Shown here in pieces: positions 1 through 9,557 of a stretch of DNA of 64,000 bases. The stretch is from Selenihalanaerobacter shriftii (GTDB lineage Bacteria; Bacillota; Halanaerobiia; Halobacteroidales; Acetohalobiaceae), in NCBI RefSeq assembly GCF_900167185.1, contig NZ_FUWM01000004.1, forward strand, positions 62,001 through 126,000, written 5' to 3'. The first letter of the stretch is position 1. The number at the start of each line of letters is the position of its first letter. A program made the translations under genes and the position numbers. The notes beneath the pieces were generated by a model. That model had not been told where the DNA came from. It saw nothing but the letters and a program-made list of their open reading frames with translations, and did no database searches.

Positions 1-413
1 ATATCAAATACCTCTCTAACTGTTATATGTTTTAATTTTACTACTTTAATCTCACTTAAATCTTTAAATGTTGGATTCTTAGGAGTAGGTAATCCAACAA
101 GATAGAAGTCATCTATCTTACGAAAGGTATATCCTCCTCCAATTAAAATTCTACGTAATGCTTTTTTGAGTGGTACCTCCTGCAAATCTGCAGTTACTAC
201 TCCATTCACAGTCTGATCAGGAATAATATCTACTCCAGTCTGTAAAGATATTTCATTTAAAGCTTCTCGTAAATCAGTTTCAAATAGAACCATGGTTACT
301 AAAGGTTCTTTTTTCTTCTCTTTAGCATCCACACTTCCATTAATCTGCATCACAGGTATTATCATTAATAAGAAAATAACTAAAATGATAACTTGATTCT
401 TTTGTATCTTCAT
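1..413 (-). CDS. Secretin-type protein, N-terminal part (cut by window edge)
   Basis: The reading frame starts at the ATG at 413, with a GGAGGA ribosome site just upstream, and runs open off the left edge, so only about 137 residues are visible. Residues 1-30 form a signal peptide: a lysine-containing start, a hydrophobic run (VIILVIFLLMIIPVM), then a polar region. Residues about 40-100 read as a secretin/TonB short N-terminal (STN) domain, with FETDLREALNEISLQTGV followed by an LKKALRRIL segment. The next part (VVKLKHITVREVFD) resembles the start of an N1-type repeat. Proteins of this build (PilQ, GspD) form outer-membrane secretin pores of type IV pili or type II secretion. The pore domain lies outside the window, so the exact system cannot be named. 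Confidence 0.7.
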   Translation of the reverse strand, partial: MKIQKNQVIILVIFLLMIIPVMQINGSVDAKEKKKEPLVTMVLFETDLREALNEISLQTGVDIIPDQTVNGVVTADLQEVPLKKALRRILIGGGYTFRKIDDFYLVGLPTPKNPTFKDLSEIKVVKLKHITVREVFD

Positions 414-545
414 ATTATCCTCCTTATTCAGTCTAACGACATAATTTTATCATACGATAACTTAATCAATATTATAACATTACTTGCAATTTTTTACAAT
501 ACGATTTACTAAAATAACTTGTGTTTTTTATTCTAAAATTATACC

Positions 546-574
546 TTGACAAATAATATTAATTATGTTAAACT
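546..574 (+). promoter_or_regulatory. Sigma-A promoter of the cold-shock gene
   Basis: A perfect -35 box TTGACA (546-551) is followed after 17 bases by TAAACT (569-574), a fair -10 box. The gene start is about 30 bases further on, after an AAGGAGGA ribosome site (592-599). Confidence 0.7.
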
Positions 575-609
575 AAATTAGTTACATATCTTAAGGAGGA
601 ATTATTTTT

Positions 610-810
610 ATGAAAAAAGGAACTGTTAAGTGGTTTGATTCAGAAAAAGGTTATGGCTTTATTGAAGTACCGGGAGAAGACGATGTATTTGTACACTTCT
701 CTGCAATTGAAGATGAAGGATTCAAGACTTTAGAAGAAGATCAAGAAGTAGAGTTTGATGTTGTAGAGGGAGATAGAGGACCTCAAGCTGAAAACGTAGT
801 TAAGTTATAA
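610..810 (+). CDS. Cold-shock protein, CspA family
   Basis: The 66-residue protein has the usual length of a single cold-shock domain. It carries both RNA-binding motifs, KGYGFIEV (RNP1) and DVFVHFSAI (RNP2). It binds single-stranded RNA and DNA in the cytoplasm and acts as an RNA chaperone. The start is fixed by AAGGAGGA seven or so bases upstream. It is a single-gene unit with its own promoter and a strong terminator. A close paralogue with nearly the same sequence lies at 24630-24830. Confidence 0.95.
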   Translation: MKKGTVKWFDSEKGYGFIEVPGEDDVFVHFSAIEDEGFKTLEEDQEVEFDVVEGDRGPQAENVVKL

Positions 811-850
811 TCGTCTATTATTGCATAAGCAAATAATATAGATTATTCCT

Positions 851-889
851 AAAAAGAGCCATTCGTTTAAACGAATGGCTCTTTTTTTA
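851..889 (+). terminator. Intrinsic terminator of the cold-shock gene
   Basis: An 11-bp perfect stem (AGAGCCATTCG at 855-865 with its complement at 872-882) around a TTTAAA loop is followed by seven T residues. Confidence 0.9.
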
Positions 890-1002
890 TTTTCCTATTA
901 AATCTTAGTCTAAATAATTTAAACTTTATAACTAAAAATTGCATTTATGAAGACTACTAATTTAGGGCAAATTAGTGATAGCAAGGAAAGAGAGGTGATA
1001 AA

Positions 1003-1233
1003 ATGACAGTAGGTCAGAACCTACATCAAAGTTTAACTGCCTTAGAATCAGAAAAGGCTAATATGGAAAGTTATGCACTACAAACTCAAGATCAGATGGC
1101 CCAACAAATGTTTAATAATTGTGCTAATCAGCTTGACCAAGTAGTACAAGACTTAAAGAACCGAACTAATTATGTAGAAGGTGAAGAACCACAATTTAAA
1201 GTAAAACAACAACAGAATCAACAACAAAGCTAA
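1003..1233 (+). CDS. DUF1657-family small protein
   Basis: The 76-residue soluble protein starts MTVGQNLHQSLTALES, which matches the DUF1657 family. That family is common in spore-forming Firmicutes and often sits near spoVA genes; its function is not known. The C-terminal 15 residues are glutamine-rich (QQQNQQQS) and probably disordered. A GAGAGGTGAT ribosome site precedes the ATG. It is a lone gene with a terminator shared with the convergent MFS gene. The sporulation link is known for the family, not shown here. Confidence 0.75.
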   Translation: MTVGQNLHQSLTALESEKANMESYALQTQDQMAQQMFNNCANQLDQVVQDLKNRTNYVEGEEPQFKVKQQQNQQQS

Positions 1234-1271
1234 TTATCCTTTCATCAATAACTCCTCTCCTCTAAAACAAA

Positions 1272-1314
1272 AAGCAGTATAGAAGACATCCCCTAATCTT
1301 CTATACTGCCTTTA
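1272..1314. terminator. Bidirectional terminator between DUF1657 and MFS genes
   Basis: A 13-bp perfect stem (GCAGTATAGAAGA at 1274-1286 with 1297-1309) with a 10-base loop has A residues on its left side and T residues on its right side. It can serve the convergent genes on both strands. Confidence 0.8.
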
Positions 1315-1320
1315 TACTCA

Positions 1321-2493
1321 TTAATTAAATTGACTACTTCTTATATAAAAACGATGAGCATAATAAACTAACCCAATTACACCTAATCCATAAATCATCA
1401 TTACACCATATCCTAATCTTATTCCTAATAAATCATTAAGCATCCCCGTTAACCAATTAGCCAATATTATATTACCTAAACTTCCTGCAGTTAAGGTAGC
1501 TCCAATAATAACTGATAAATTCTCCTCAAAGATATCAAACATTGCTGCTTGTATGGTAGGAAAATTCATAGAAATAAAGAATCCAGTTATGGAAAAGAAG
1601 ATAGCAAATGAATCTGGACCAATTAGCCCCAAAAAAATAGAGATAACAGTCGCCAATGTCGTTCCCATTACAAATTTTAAATAAGAGAACCTTTCTACAA
1701 TTAAACTGGCTATTAATCTACCTAAAGTAAAAAGAATAAAGAAAACTGATAAATAAAAACTAATTTCCGATTTAGTTCTAAATTGAACATCATCTAAATA
1801 GACACCTAACCAACTAGAAAGACCAATTTCTAGTCCTACACTCAAGCCAAATGCTAACATGAAAATAATTACTCGTTTATCTTTTAAAACTGTTTTTAAC
1901 TGTGTTTTCTTTGTATCCAAAGATTTTTTAGGATCTGGAAACTTACATACTAATGTAAATAAGAAGAGTAAAAAGATAAAAATTACTCCAAATGAATATG
2001 TAGCCTCCCAACCAAAACTAAATTCAAACACTATTCTTGCATAAATAGGTGCTAAAAAGCCGCCTATTCCAAAAAAGAGATGAAAAACATTCATCATCTT
2101 CCCTTTATTCTTAGTAAAAATCCTAGAAACTAAAGTATTAGAGCTTACATTTAATGTTCCCATACCAAAACCCATAATTACCATTGCTATACTCAATAAA
2201 GAATATTCATTAATAAAACTTACCATTATTAAAGCCATACTACTAAAAAAGAAACCTACAAAGAAGTTCCGTTTTAAACCAATCTTTTGGATTAAAAAAC
2301 CTCCAATTGAAGTCGATAATATACTACCGAAAGCATAACTCGATAGAATAAATCCTAATTGAGAATAGTTAATATTATAATCATCTTGAATTAAAGGATT
2401 AACAACTCCTTTTAAGTTAATAATTATTCCAAAAACTAAAATAATAGCAAATGCATATCCTGTTAAAATTTTGCGGTCTTTTACCTCTTCCAT
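1321..2493 (-). CDS. Major facilitator superfamily transporter
   Basis: The 390-residue protein has about twelve hydrophobic segments and the layout of an MFS porter. It has the loop motif between TM2 and TM3 in the form GGFLIQKIGLKRNFFVG (compare GxLxDRxGRR). I place the start at the ATG at 2493 (MEEVKDRK) because GGAGG lies eight bases upstream. An upstream in-frame ATG at 2544 would add 17 residues and has no such site. The substrate cannot be told from sequence. The gene is alone, divergent from parA, and ends at a shared terminator. Family assignment is firm; the function is open. Confidence 0.85.
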   Translation of the reverse strand: MEEVKDRKILTGYAFAIILVFGIIINLKGVVNPLIQDDYNINYSQLGFILSSYAFGSILSTSIGGFLIQKIGLKRNFFVGFFFSSMALIMVSFINEYSLLSIAMVIMGFGMGTLNVSSNTLVSRIFTKNKGKMMNVFHLFFGIGGFLAPIYARIVFEFSFGWEATYSFGVIFIFLLFLFTLVCKFPDPKKSLDTKKTQLKTVLKDKRVIIFMLAFGLSVGLEIGLSSWLGVYLDDVQFRTKSEISFYLSVFFILFTLGRLIASLIVERFSYLKFVMGTTLATVISIFLGLIGPDSFAIFFSITGFFISMNFPTIQAAMFDIFEENLSVIIGATLTAGSLGNIILANWLTGMLNDLLGIRLGYGVMMIYGLGVIGLVYYAHRFYIRSSQFN

Positions 2494-2615
2494 TACTACT
2501 TCCTCCAGTCTAACTAAATACTTTGTAGATATTTGTTGCCACATACACTAATATACACTATCTAATTCAAAATTAAAAGAAATATCTTAAATTTCAAAAA
2601 CACCATTGATATTTT

Positions 2616-2644
2616 TTGAACATATTGGTGAATAATGGTATAAT
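2616..2644 (+). promoter_or_regulatory. Sigma-A promoter of parA-like gene
   Basis: TTGAAC (2616-2621) and a perfect TATAAT (2639-2644) are separated by exactly 17 bases. Transcription should begin near 2651. This rules out upstream start codons in the same frame (for example TTG at 2616) and supports the TTG at 2670. Confidence 0.85.
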
Positions 2645-2669
2645 AAATATAAGAAAGGGGGTATTCAAA

Positions 2670-3440
2670 TTGGGACAAATATTTATAATCGCTAACCAAA
2701 AAGGAGGGGTAGGCAAAACCACCACTTCTTTAAATTTAGGTGCTGCTTTATCAGAACTTGGTAAAGAAGTACTTCTAATTGATCTAGACCCCCAAGGCGG
2801 TTTGACATTACATTGTGACTATGAACCCGATGAATTAGAAACTTCTATTTATGATGCTTTAAAAGATGAAGAGGTAACTGATGAAACTATCTTAGAAACT
2901 GAATTTGGCGCAGACCTTCTACCTGCTAATGTTGACTTAGCTGTTATTGAAATGGAATTAATTAATTCAGTAGCTAGAGAAAGACGCTTAACTGCTATCT
3001 TAAATCCTATTCGTGATAATTATGATATAGTAATTATAGATGGTCAACCATCTTTAGGTTTATTAACCCTAAACTCAATGACTGCCGCCGATCAAATAAT
3101 TATTCCTATTGCCTGTGAATACTTAGCATTACGAGGGGTAGATGGTCTTATGAAAATGATCAAAAAAGTCCAAGGTCAATTAAATAGTAAACTAAGTATT
3201 AACGGTGTGCTACCAACTATGTTTGATCGGAGAACTAACCATACCGAAGCAATATTAAAACAGATTAAGACAAGATTTGAACCGGAAATTAAAGTATATG
3301 ATCATACAGTTTATAGAAGTATTCGATTTGCTGAAGCCGCTGAAGAAAGAGAGCCTATTATCTATTATGCCAAAAATATTCCTGGGGCTGATGCCTACCG
3401 CAACCTAGGTAGAGAATTAATTAGAAACGGTAATATATAA
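2670..3440 (+). CDS. ParA/Soj-family ATPase, orphan
   Basis: The 256-residue cytoplasmic ATPase shows the deviant Walker A motif KGGVGKTTTS near residue 11, Walker A' DLDPQGG, and the Walker B region VIIDGQPSLGLL. These define the ParA/MinD group; the length fits Soj-type chromosome partition proteins. The start is a TTG at 2670 with AAGGGGG 8-14 bases before it; the promoter lies directly upstream. No parB gene and no parS-like site was recognised next to it, so it is an orphan here. It could take part in chromosome or cargo positioning rather than plasmid partition. Confidence 0.85.
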   Translation: MGQIFIIANQKGGVGKTTTSLNLGAALSELGKEVLLIDLDPQGGLTLHCDYEPDELETSIYDALKDEEVTDETILETEFGADLLPANVDLAVIEMELINSVARERRLTAILNPIRDNYDIVIIDGQPSLGLLTLNSMTAADQIIIPIACEYLALRGVDGLMKMIKKVQGQLNSKLSINGVLPTMFDRRTNHTEAILKQIKTRFEPEIKVYDHTVYRSIRFAEAAEEREPIIYYAKNIPGADAYRNLGRELIRNGNI

Positions 3441-3443
3441 GAA

Positions 3444-3475
3444 GCGGATTAGAGTTAAACCTAATCCGCCTCTTG
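3444..3475. terminator. Hairpin between parA and rbsB ends
   Basis: A 9-bp perfect stem (GCGGATTAG at 3444-3452 with 3461-3469) sits between two convergent genes. The T tracts on both sides are short (CTCTT on one strand, TTCTT on the other), so it is a modest terminator. Confidence 0.55.
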
Positions 3476-3500
3476 ATCATTATTGCATTCAAATATCTAT

Positions 3501-4424
3501 TTACTCTTTAATTAACTTTAATGGTACTGGAGTAAATTCTTTAACTTCTTTATCATTAGCTACTTTTTTAGCAGTTTCAACAGCCATCTCACCCATTAAA
3601 CCTGGTTTTTGAGCAATAGTTGCTGCTAATTTACCTTCTTTAACTGCTTTTCTAGCATCGTCGATAGCATCAAATCCAACTACTGTAATCTCATCTAACC
3701 TACCTGCTGCTTCAATAGCTTGAATAGCTCCTAAAGCCATAGAATCATTATGAGCAAAGACTGCATCAATATCACGATTTGCTTGTAAGATATTCTCCAT
3801 AACAGTCATGCCTTTAGCTCTATTAAAGTCAGCTGCCTGACTAGCTATAACTTCAATATTCTCATATTTATCTACACCTTGGTTAAATCCTTTACCTCTA
3901 TCACGAGCAGCTGATGTTCCTGGAATACCTTCTAATTCTACTACTTTTCCAGCTTTATCTAAGTCTTTAGCAACAAACTCTGCTGCCATTTCACCACCAG
4001 CTACGTTATCAGAAGCAATGTGAGAAATAACCTTACCACCATTAGCACCTCTATCTACTGTTATTACTGGAATATTAGCTTCATTAGCAGATTCAATAGC
4101 TGATATTACTGCATCTCCATCTACTGGATTAACTATTAATACATCTACTTGCTTCATGATTAAATCTTCAATACTACTTAATTGCTTAGCAGCATCATCT
4201 TGAGCATCTACTACTAATAATTTAATTCCTAATTCCTTAGCTTTCTTTTCTGCACCTTCCTTTAGATCAACAAAGAATGGATTATTCTGTGTTGAAACAG
4301 CAAATCCTACTTTTAAGCTATCTCCTTGATCTGCTCCTTGCTCTGGAGTATTTCCTTGACACCCCACTAAACCTATAGCCAATACCATAATTAAACCTAA
4401 AATTACTAACTTGTTCTTTAACAT
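3501..4424 (-). CDS. rbsB: Ribose ABC transporter, substrate-binding lipoprotein
   Basis: The 307-residue protein begins with a lipoprotein signal ending in the lipobox LVGC (cysteine near residue 22). The mature part is a periplasmic-binding-protein type I fold of the ribose/galactose class (VGFAVSTQNNPFFVDLKEG, then VDRGANGGKVISHIASDN). It would sit outside the membrane and deliver ribose to RbsC-RbsA. It is the last gene of rbsRKDACB, 88 bases after rbsC, with its own good ribosome site (AAAGGAGG). Its place downstream fits the extra copies of binding protein usually needed. The sugar is inferred from family and operon. Confidence 0.92.
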   Translation of the reverse strand: MLKNKLVILGLIMVLAIGLVGCQGNTPEQGADQGDSLKVGFAVSTQNNPFFVDLKEGAEKKAKELGIKLLVVDAQDDAAKQLSSIEDLIMKQVDVLIVNPVDGDAVISAIESANEANIPVITVDRGANGGKVISHIASDNVAGGEMAAEFVAKDLDKAGKVVELEGIPGTSAARDRGKGFNQGVDKYENIEVIASQAADFNRAKGMTVMENILQANRDIDAVFAHNDSMALGAIQAIEAAGRLDEITVVGFDAIDDARKAVKEGKLAATIAQKPGLMGEMAVETAKKVANDKEVKEFTPVPLKLIKE

Positions 4425-4512
4425 AAGTATCCTCCTTTAAGTATTTAATATTTAATAAATCTTAAAATTAATATGTTCTAATCCTTATTTAAAATTTCAC
4501 CTCCTTAAAATA

Positions 4513-5475
4513 CTATTTATTCTGTTGACTCCTACGATCTAAAAAGACAGCAATTAAAATTACTGCTCCTTTAGCCACTAACTGATAAAATGAAGAAACA
4601 TTTAATAAATTTAATCCATTATTTAAGACACCGATAATTAAAGCACCAATAATTGTTCCAATGATTCCACCTTGTCCACCAGCAAGACTAGTTCCACCTA
4701 AAACTACAGCTGCTATGGCATCTAATTCATAACCTGACCCTGCTGTAGGTTGTGCAGAATTCAATCGTGCTGTTAAGATTACTCCACTAACTGCAGCTAA
4801 GAAACCACTAATAGCATAAACACCCGTTTTAACAACATCTGTATTAATTCCAGATAACTTTGCAGCCTCTTCATTTCCACCAATAGCATAAACATATCTT
4901 CCATAAGGAACTTTAGTTAAAATAATATAAGCAATTAATAATGCTAAAGCCATAATTATTACTGGAATCGGGATAGATGCTAAATAACCTGAACCTATAA
5001 ATCTAAAAGTTTTATCAAATCCAGAAATAGGTCTACCCCCAGAATAGATTAAAGTTAAACCTCGAGCTATGGTCATCATACCTAAAGTCACTATAAAAGC
5101 TGGCATATCTGCTTTTGCAACCATTAGTCCATTTAATAGACCTAGTAAAGTTCCAACTAAAATTCCACCTATAATTGCTATAATCACACTAGATCCACCA
5201 GATAATAAGCCGCCTGTAACAGCAGCACTTAAAGCTAATACAGAACCTACTGATAAATCTATACCACCTGTTAAAATTACAAAAGTCATACCTAACGCCA
5301 AAATGGCATTAATAGAAACCTGTCTAGCTACATTTATTAAGTTATGAGTAGTTAAAAAATAATCACTAGCAAAAGACAGTGCTATTACTAAGCCAATTAA
5401 GCCTATACCAGATTTGAATTTATTAATAATGTCCATAGTTTTATTCCAGTGGGACTTGGCTGCTTTATTCTCCAT
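4513..5475 (-). CDS. rbsC: Ribose ABC transporter permease
   Basis: The 320-residue membrane protein has around eight to ten hydrophobic segments and the RbsC-type signatures [20 protein letters not shown] and [16 protein letters not shown] (the EAA-like coupling region). It forms the channel of the ribose importer. Its start at 5475 lies inside the end of rbsA (11-base overlap) and has AGGAGG upstream, so the two are translationally coupled. Length is normal for the family. Confidence 0.93.
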   Translation of the reverse strand: MENKAAKSHWNKTMDIINKFKSGIGLIGLVIALSFASDYFLTTHNLINVARQVSINAILALGMTFVILTGGIDLSVGSVLALSAAVTGGLLSGGSSVIIAIIGGILVGTLLGLLNGLMVAKADMPAFIVTLGMMTIARGLTLIYSGGRPISGFDKTFRFIGSGYLASIPIPVIIMALALLIAYIILTKVPYGRYVYAIGGNEEAAKLSGINTDVVKTGVYAISGFLAAVSGVILTARLNSAQPTAGSGYELDAIAAVVLGGTSLAGGQGGIIGTIIGALIIGVLNNGLNLLNVSSFYQLVAKGAVILIAVFLDRRSQQNK

Positions 5476-6970
5476 ATTGAACTCCTCCTGTTGCTAGTTT
5501 CATTACTTTTTCTTGATCAGCTTCTTTAGCTGCTATTTCTCCAGTAAGTCGATGTTCATGCATTACTAATATTCTATGGCTTAAATTTAGAATCTCTGGT
5601 AATTCAGATGATATTAAAATTACAGCTACACCTTGTTGAATTAACCGACTAATTAATTCATAAATCTCTTTTTTAGCTCCTACATCTATTCCTCGAGTAG
5701 GTTCATCTAAGATAACAATTTCGGGTTCAGTAGTTAATAATTTAGCTATTGCAACCTTCTGTTGATTACCCCCACTTAAATTTCTAACCTGCTGTTTAGC
5801 ATGAGGAGTTTTAATCCTTAAATCCTGAATATAATTATTAGCCATCTGCTTTTCTTTCTTCTTATTTATAAATCCAATTTCTAAAAGATCATTGAGTACA
5901 GATAATGAAGTATTTTCTTGTACTGATAAGGATAATACTAAACCTTCTCCTTTACGATCCTCACTTAAATAGTAAATACCTGATTCAATAGCCTCTTTAG
6001 GTGATCGAATCTCTACTTTTTCACCTCTAAGATATATATCACCTTTTTGAATATTAAATAATCCGTATAAACTTTTAGCTAATTCTGTTCTTCCAGCCCC
6101 CATTAGACCAGCCACACCTATAACTTCTCCTTTATAAAGCTCAAACGAAACATTATCTACTTTCCCCGGAACGGTTAAGTCTTTAACTTCCAATATCTTA
6201 TCAGATCTGTTTTCTTTTATTTCTGGAAATCTATCTTCAATCTTTCTTCCTACCATCATCTTAATTAATTCATCCTCATCAGTCTCATCAATCTTTACTT
6301 CTCCAGCATTTACTCCATCTCGTAAAACAGTTACTCTATCACAGATTTCAAAGATTTCTTCCATTCTATGAGAAATATAAACAATAGCAATTCCTTCTGC
6401 TCTCAATCTATCAATTAAATCAAATAATATATCTATTTCTTTTGGAGTTAGAGATGAAGTAGGCTCATCCATTACTAAAATATTAGCATCTTGAGATAAA
6501 GCTTTAGCTATCTCTACCATCTGCTGATTACCAATATTCAAATTTTTGATTTTACTTTTAGGATTAATATCTACTCCTAGTCTATCTATTATCTCTTTTG
6601 TATTTTGAATTAAACATTTAGTATCAACAAATAATCCTTTTACAGGCTCTCTTCCTAAGAATATATTTTCAGCTATTGTCAAATAAGGAACTAACTCTAA
6701 TTCTTGATGAATTATTGCTAAACCCGCTTTTTGTGCTTCCTTAGGATTATCAAATTTAACCTCATTTCCTTTCAAATATATGGTGCCGGAATCGTTTTCA
6801 TAGATACCATTTAGCACCTTCATCAATGTTGACTTACCAGCTCCATTTTCACCTAATAACGCATGGACTTCTCCTTTATAAAGCCTTAGATCAACATTAT
6901 CAAGAGCTTTAACCCCTGGAAATGTTTTAGTGATTCCCTCCATTTCTAGGATTAATTCTTTCTTTCTCAT
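5465..6970 (-). CDS. rbsA: Ribose ABC transporter, double ATPase subunit
   Basis: The 501-residue protein contains two ABC cassettes, as usual for sugar importers of the RbsA/MglA class. The first has Walker [10 protein letters not shown] near residue 41 and Walker [12 protein letters not shown]. The second has the degenerate [10 protein letters not shown] in place of Walker A, with signature LSGGNQQK and [11 protein letters not shown]. It powers ribose uptake on the inner face of the membrane. Its ATG shares one base with the stop codon of rbsD (TAATG), which implies coupled translation. Confidence 0.95.
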   Translation of the reverse strand: MRKKELILEMEGITKTFPGVKALDNVDLRLYKGEVHALLGENGAGKSTLMKVLNGIYENDSGTIYLKGNEVKFDNPKEAQKAGLAIIHQELELVPYLTIAENIFLGREPVKGLFVDTKCLIQNTKEIIDRLGVDINPKSKIKNLNIGNQQMVEIAKALSQDANILVMDEPTSSLTPKEIDILFDLIDRLRAEGIAIVYISHRMEEIFEICDRVTVLRDGVNAGEVKIDETDEDELIKMMVGRKIEDRFPEIKENRSDKILEVKDLTVPGKVDNVSFELYKGEVIGVAGLMGAGRTELAKSLYGLFNIQKGDIYLRGEKVEIRSPKEAIESGIYYLSEDRKGEGLVLSLSVQENTSLSVLNDLLEIGFINKKKEKQMANNYIQDLRIKTPHAKQQVRNLSGGNQQKVAIAKLLTTEPEIVILDEPTRGIDVGAKKEIYELISRLIQQGVAVILISSELPEILNLSHRILVMHEHRLTGEIAAKEADQEKVMKLATGGVQYGE

Positions 6971-7365
6971 TAAAAATCAACTCCAGATATTAGAATAATA
7001 TTTGCATATGGAGTAGTCTCACCAGTTCTCACTATTCCTTTAGATTCTTCTGATTTTTTCTTGAATTTTTCATGATTATAGTACTCAACTGGAATATCAT
7101 CTAAAATATCTAAAGTCTTTCTATAGAGTTTAGGACTTACTTCCTTCATTTCTTTAGCTACAATAGCTTTTTCAACTACTAATTCTTCTAATGTTACTTT
7201 TAAAGTGTCAAGAAACTTAGGAATTCCTTGAGTTAAAGCTAAGTCAATACGGTTAGCATCTGATGAAATAGGCAAGCCTGCATCACAAATCACTAATTTA
7301 TCTGTATGTCCCATTTCAGCTACTAGTTTCGATAGGTTATTGTTTAAAATACCTTCTTTCTTCAC
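6970..7365 (-). CDS. rbsD: D-ribose pyranase
   Basis: The 131-residue protein has the RbsD pattern: [20 protein letters not shown] at the start with the catalytic histidine, then DAGLPI, and a C-terminal [17 protein letters not shown]. It converts beta-pyranose to beta-furanose forms of ribose so that ribokinase can act. The start is GTG at 7365, and this G is also the last base of the rbsK stop codon (TAGTG). Length equals that of the family. Confidence 0.93.
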   Translation of the reverse strand: MKKEGILNNNLSKLVAEMGHTDKLVICDAGLPISSDANRIDLALTQGIPKFLDTLKVTLEELVVEKAIVAKEMKEVSPKLYRKTLDILDDIPVEYYNHEKFKKKSEESKGIVRTGETTPYANIILISGVDF

Positions 7366-8288
7366 TATTCAAGTCCCCTTTCTTGCTTAAATTCTTCTAC
7401 ATCTTCTATTGTTGGTAGAGAACTTTGGGCTCCTAATTTAGTTACTACTAAAGCTGCAACTTGATTTCCAAATTTAATCGCTTTTTCTTCACTCCAACCT
7501 TGCTGCAATCCATAAGCAAAGGCACCAGCAAATGAATCACCGGCTGCTGTAGTATCTACAGCTTCAACTTCAATGGCTTTATAATGCTCTTGTCGTCCTT
7601 TAGTATAAAGTATAATTCCATTCTTGCCTCTAGTAAGTAAGATAGTCCCTACTCCCCAATCTAAAAGCTGGTCAACTTGTTCTTGAGTAGTTGTTAAATT
7701 ATAATCCTGTAATAATAACTCTAACTCACCTTCATTAGGCAATAAGTAGTCAATCTGTTCATAAATATCTTCTGGCAATTCCTGTGCCGGTGCTGGGTCC
7801 AATATTACTGTCGTTTGATATTGATGAGCAAGTTCTATAGTATGGACTATTGTTTTTAAAGGAATTTCCATCTGCAATAAAATAGCTTCTACCTCTTTAA
7901 TCTCATCTTCTAATTTATCAATCATACTTGAAGATAATTTACTGTTAGCTCCAGAAACTACTATAATTCGATTATCCCCATCTTCTTCTACAGTTATAGC
8001 CGCTATACCAGTATTCTCTTCAACTCTAAATACATTATCCACATTTACTCCACCGGTCTTTAAGCTACTTAATAATTCATCTCCAAAATTATCATTTCCA
8101 CAAGCTCCAATAAAACTAACACTTCCACCTAATTTACCAACTGCTAAAGCTTGGTTAGCTCCTTTTCCACCGGGAATTTGATCAAAATCCTTACCGATAA
8201 TTGTCTCACCTTTATCCGGATAACGTCCTGTTTGGACTACTAAATCCATATTCATACTACCTATTACTAAAATATCACCATTAGACAT
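7365..8288 (-). CDS. rbsK: Ribokinase
   Basis: The 307-residue sugar kinase of the PfkB family shows VIGSMNMDLVV and GGKGANQALAVGKLGG near the N-terminus and the anion-hole/catalytic motif DTTAAGDSFAGAFAYGL near residue 245. It phosphorylates ribose to ribose 5-phosphate. I chose the ATG at 8288 because AAGGGAG lies about ten bases before it. This start lies within the end of rbsR, giving an 8-base overlap. An upstream in-frame codon at 8321 would lengthen the overlap and has no ribosome site. Confidence 0.93.
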   Translation of the reverse strand: MSNGDILVIGSMNMDLVVQTGRYPDKGETIIGKDFDQIPGGKGANQALAVGKLGGSVSFIGACGNDNFGDELLSSLKTGGVNVDNVFRVEENTGIAAITVEEDGDNRIIVVSGANSKLSSSMIDKLEDEIKEVEAILLQMEIPLKTIVHTIELAHQYQTTVILDPAPAQELPEDIYEQIDYLLPNEGELELLLQDYNLTTTQEQVDQLLDWGVGTILLTRGKNGIILYTKGRQEHYKAIEVEAVDTTAAGDSFAGAFAYGLQQGWSEEKAIKFGNQVAALVVTKLGAQSSLPTIEDVEEFKQERGLE

Positions 8289-9294
8289 TATCACTACACT
8301 CCCTTGTAGAATCTCTTTCAATCAATTTAGGTTGTAAGATTTCATCTTTCTTATCTATATTTTTTCGTTCTAACTCATCAATTAAAATTTCTGCTGCTTT
8401 CTTACCTAATTCATATTTAGGTTGTACCATAGTAGTTAAACCAGGTCTAATAACCGATGCAATATCAATATCATCATGACCCACAATCGAAATATCTTCC
8501 GGAATCTCTAATCCTAAATCATAAGCAGCACCATAAGCTCCAATAGCCATTAAGTCATTAGCTGCAAATATAGCAGTCGGTTGTGGTGGTTCTTTTAATA
8601 AAGATTTCATTAAATTATATCCAGATTCTTTACTATAATCCCCTTCTAAAATCCATTCTTCTTTATATGAAATTTCAGAACCATTAATTGCTTTTTTGAA
8701 ACCTTTTAATCTATCTTGAGCCGTTTTAGTTCCAAGATCACCAGTAATATGAACTATTTGAGTATGACCTAACTGGATTAAATGTTCAGTTGCATTATAA
8801 GCAGATAGAACATTATCAATAGTTACTGATGGTAATTCAGAGTTGGGAACCTTTCTATCTATCTGAACTACAGGAAAATCATCTTCTTCCAATTTTTTTA
8901 ATTCTTCCTTGTTTTCAATCGATAATGATAATAAGATACCATCAACTTGCTTACTCTTCATTAGTTTAATAGCTTCTTTTTCTGCTAAATGGTCATTATC
9001 AGTATTACAAAAAATAACTGAATAATCCATTTCTTTTGCTTTATCCTCTATACCTCTTGCTACTTCTGGAAAAAATGGATTACTGATATCAGGTATAATT
9101 AAACCAATAGTATATGTTTTCTGTAATACTAATCCTCTAGCAACACCGCTAGGCTTATAGCCTAATCTATCTATAACTTCTTTTACCTTCTCTTTAGTCT
9201 TAGAACTTACATCAGGTTTATCATTTAGTACTCTAGAAACTGTTGTAATTGAAACTCCTGATTCTTTTGCAATATCTTTAATTGTAACTCCCAA
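8281..9294 (-). CDS. rbsR: Ribose operon repressor, LacI family
   Basis: The 337-residue regulator begins with a LacI-type helix-turn-helix, VTIKDIAKESGVSITTVSRV, plus the hinge VARGL, followed by a periplasmic-binding-like effector domain ending in a dimer core. I prefer TTG at 9294 as start: GAGGAG lies eight bases upstream and the protein then begins MGVTIKDIAK, as is usual for LacI members. A GTG at 9303 is too close to that site. It is the first gene of the ribose operon, so it would control its own synthesis through the operator at 9356-9367. Ribose (or ribose phosphate) as inducer is inferred from context. Confidence 0.9.
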   Translation of the reverse strand: MGVTIKDIAKESGVSITTVSRVLNDKPDVSSKTKEKVKEVIDRLGYKPSGVARGLVLQKTYTIGLIIPDISNPFFPEVARGIEDKAKEMDYSVIFCNTDNDHLAEKEAIKLMKSKQVDGILLSLSIENKEELKKLEEDDFPVVQIDRKVPNSELPSVTIDNVLSAYNATEHLIQLGHTQIVHITGDLGTKTAQDRLKGFKKAINGSEISYKEEWILEGDYSKESGYNLMKSLLKEPPQPTAIFAANDLMAIGAYGAAYDLGLEIPEDISIVGHDDIDIASVIRPGLTTMVQPKYELGKKAAEILIDELERKNIDKKDEILQPKLIERDSTRECSDNV

Positions 9295-9355
9295 TCGATT
9301 CACTCCTCATAACTACTAATTATATCTATTTAAATCAATACCTGAAAACGGTAAC

Positions 9356-9402
9356 GAAAGCGCTTTCATATATATTATAAAATATTCTGAAAAATTAATC
9401 AA
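9356..9402 (-). promoter_or_regulatory. rbs operon promoter with overlapping LacI-type operator
   Basis: On the minus strand TTGATT (9402-9397) and a perfect TATAAT (9379-9374) are 17 bases apart. Just downstream, around the expected start of transcription, is the 12-bp perfect palindrome GAAAGCGCTTTC (9356-9367). Such CG-centred palindromes are the operators of LacI-family repressors, and this one also resembles a CcpA cre site. RbsR is the obvious candidate to bind it. Confidence 0.8.
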
Positions 9403-9446
9403 GGTAAATTCAAATATTTTTTAAAAGTTAAAATGATTTTTTAAAT

Positions 9447-9487
9447 ACAAAAAAGGCTCCTATTTATAAATAGGAGCCTTTTTATAC
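9447..9487 (-). terminator. Intrinsic terminator downstream of the DUF2680-like gene
   Basis: The near-perfect hairpin AAAAGGCTCCTATTTATAAATAGGAGCC with flanking A and T runs (9451-9483) lies about 70 bases past the stop of the gene at 9558-9914. It works in either direction by sequence and also shields the rbs promoter. Confidence 0.85.
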
Positions 9488-9557
9488 TTAATATATAAGG
9501 GGTTTATATAATAAGGGTAAGGATTAATAAATTATATAAAGGGGAGGAGGCTATTAA

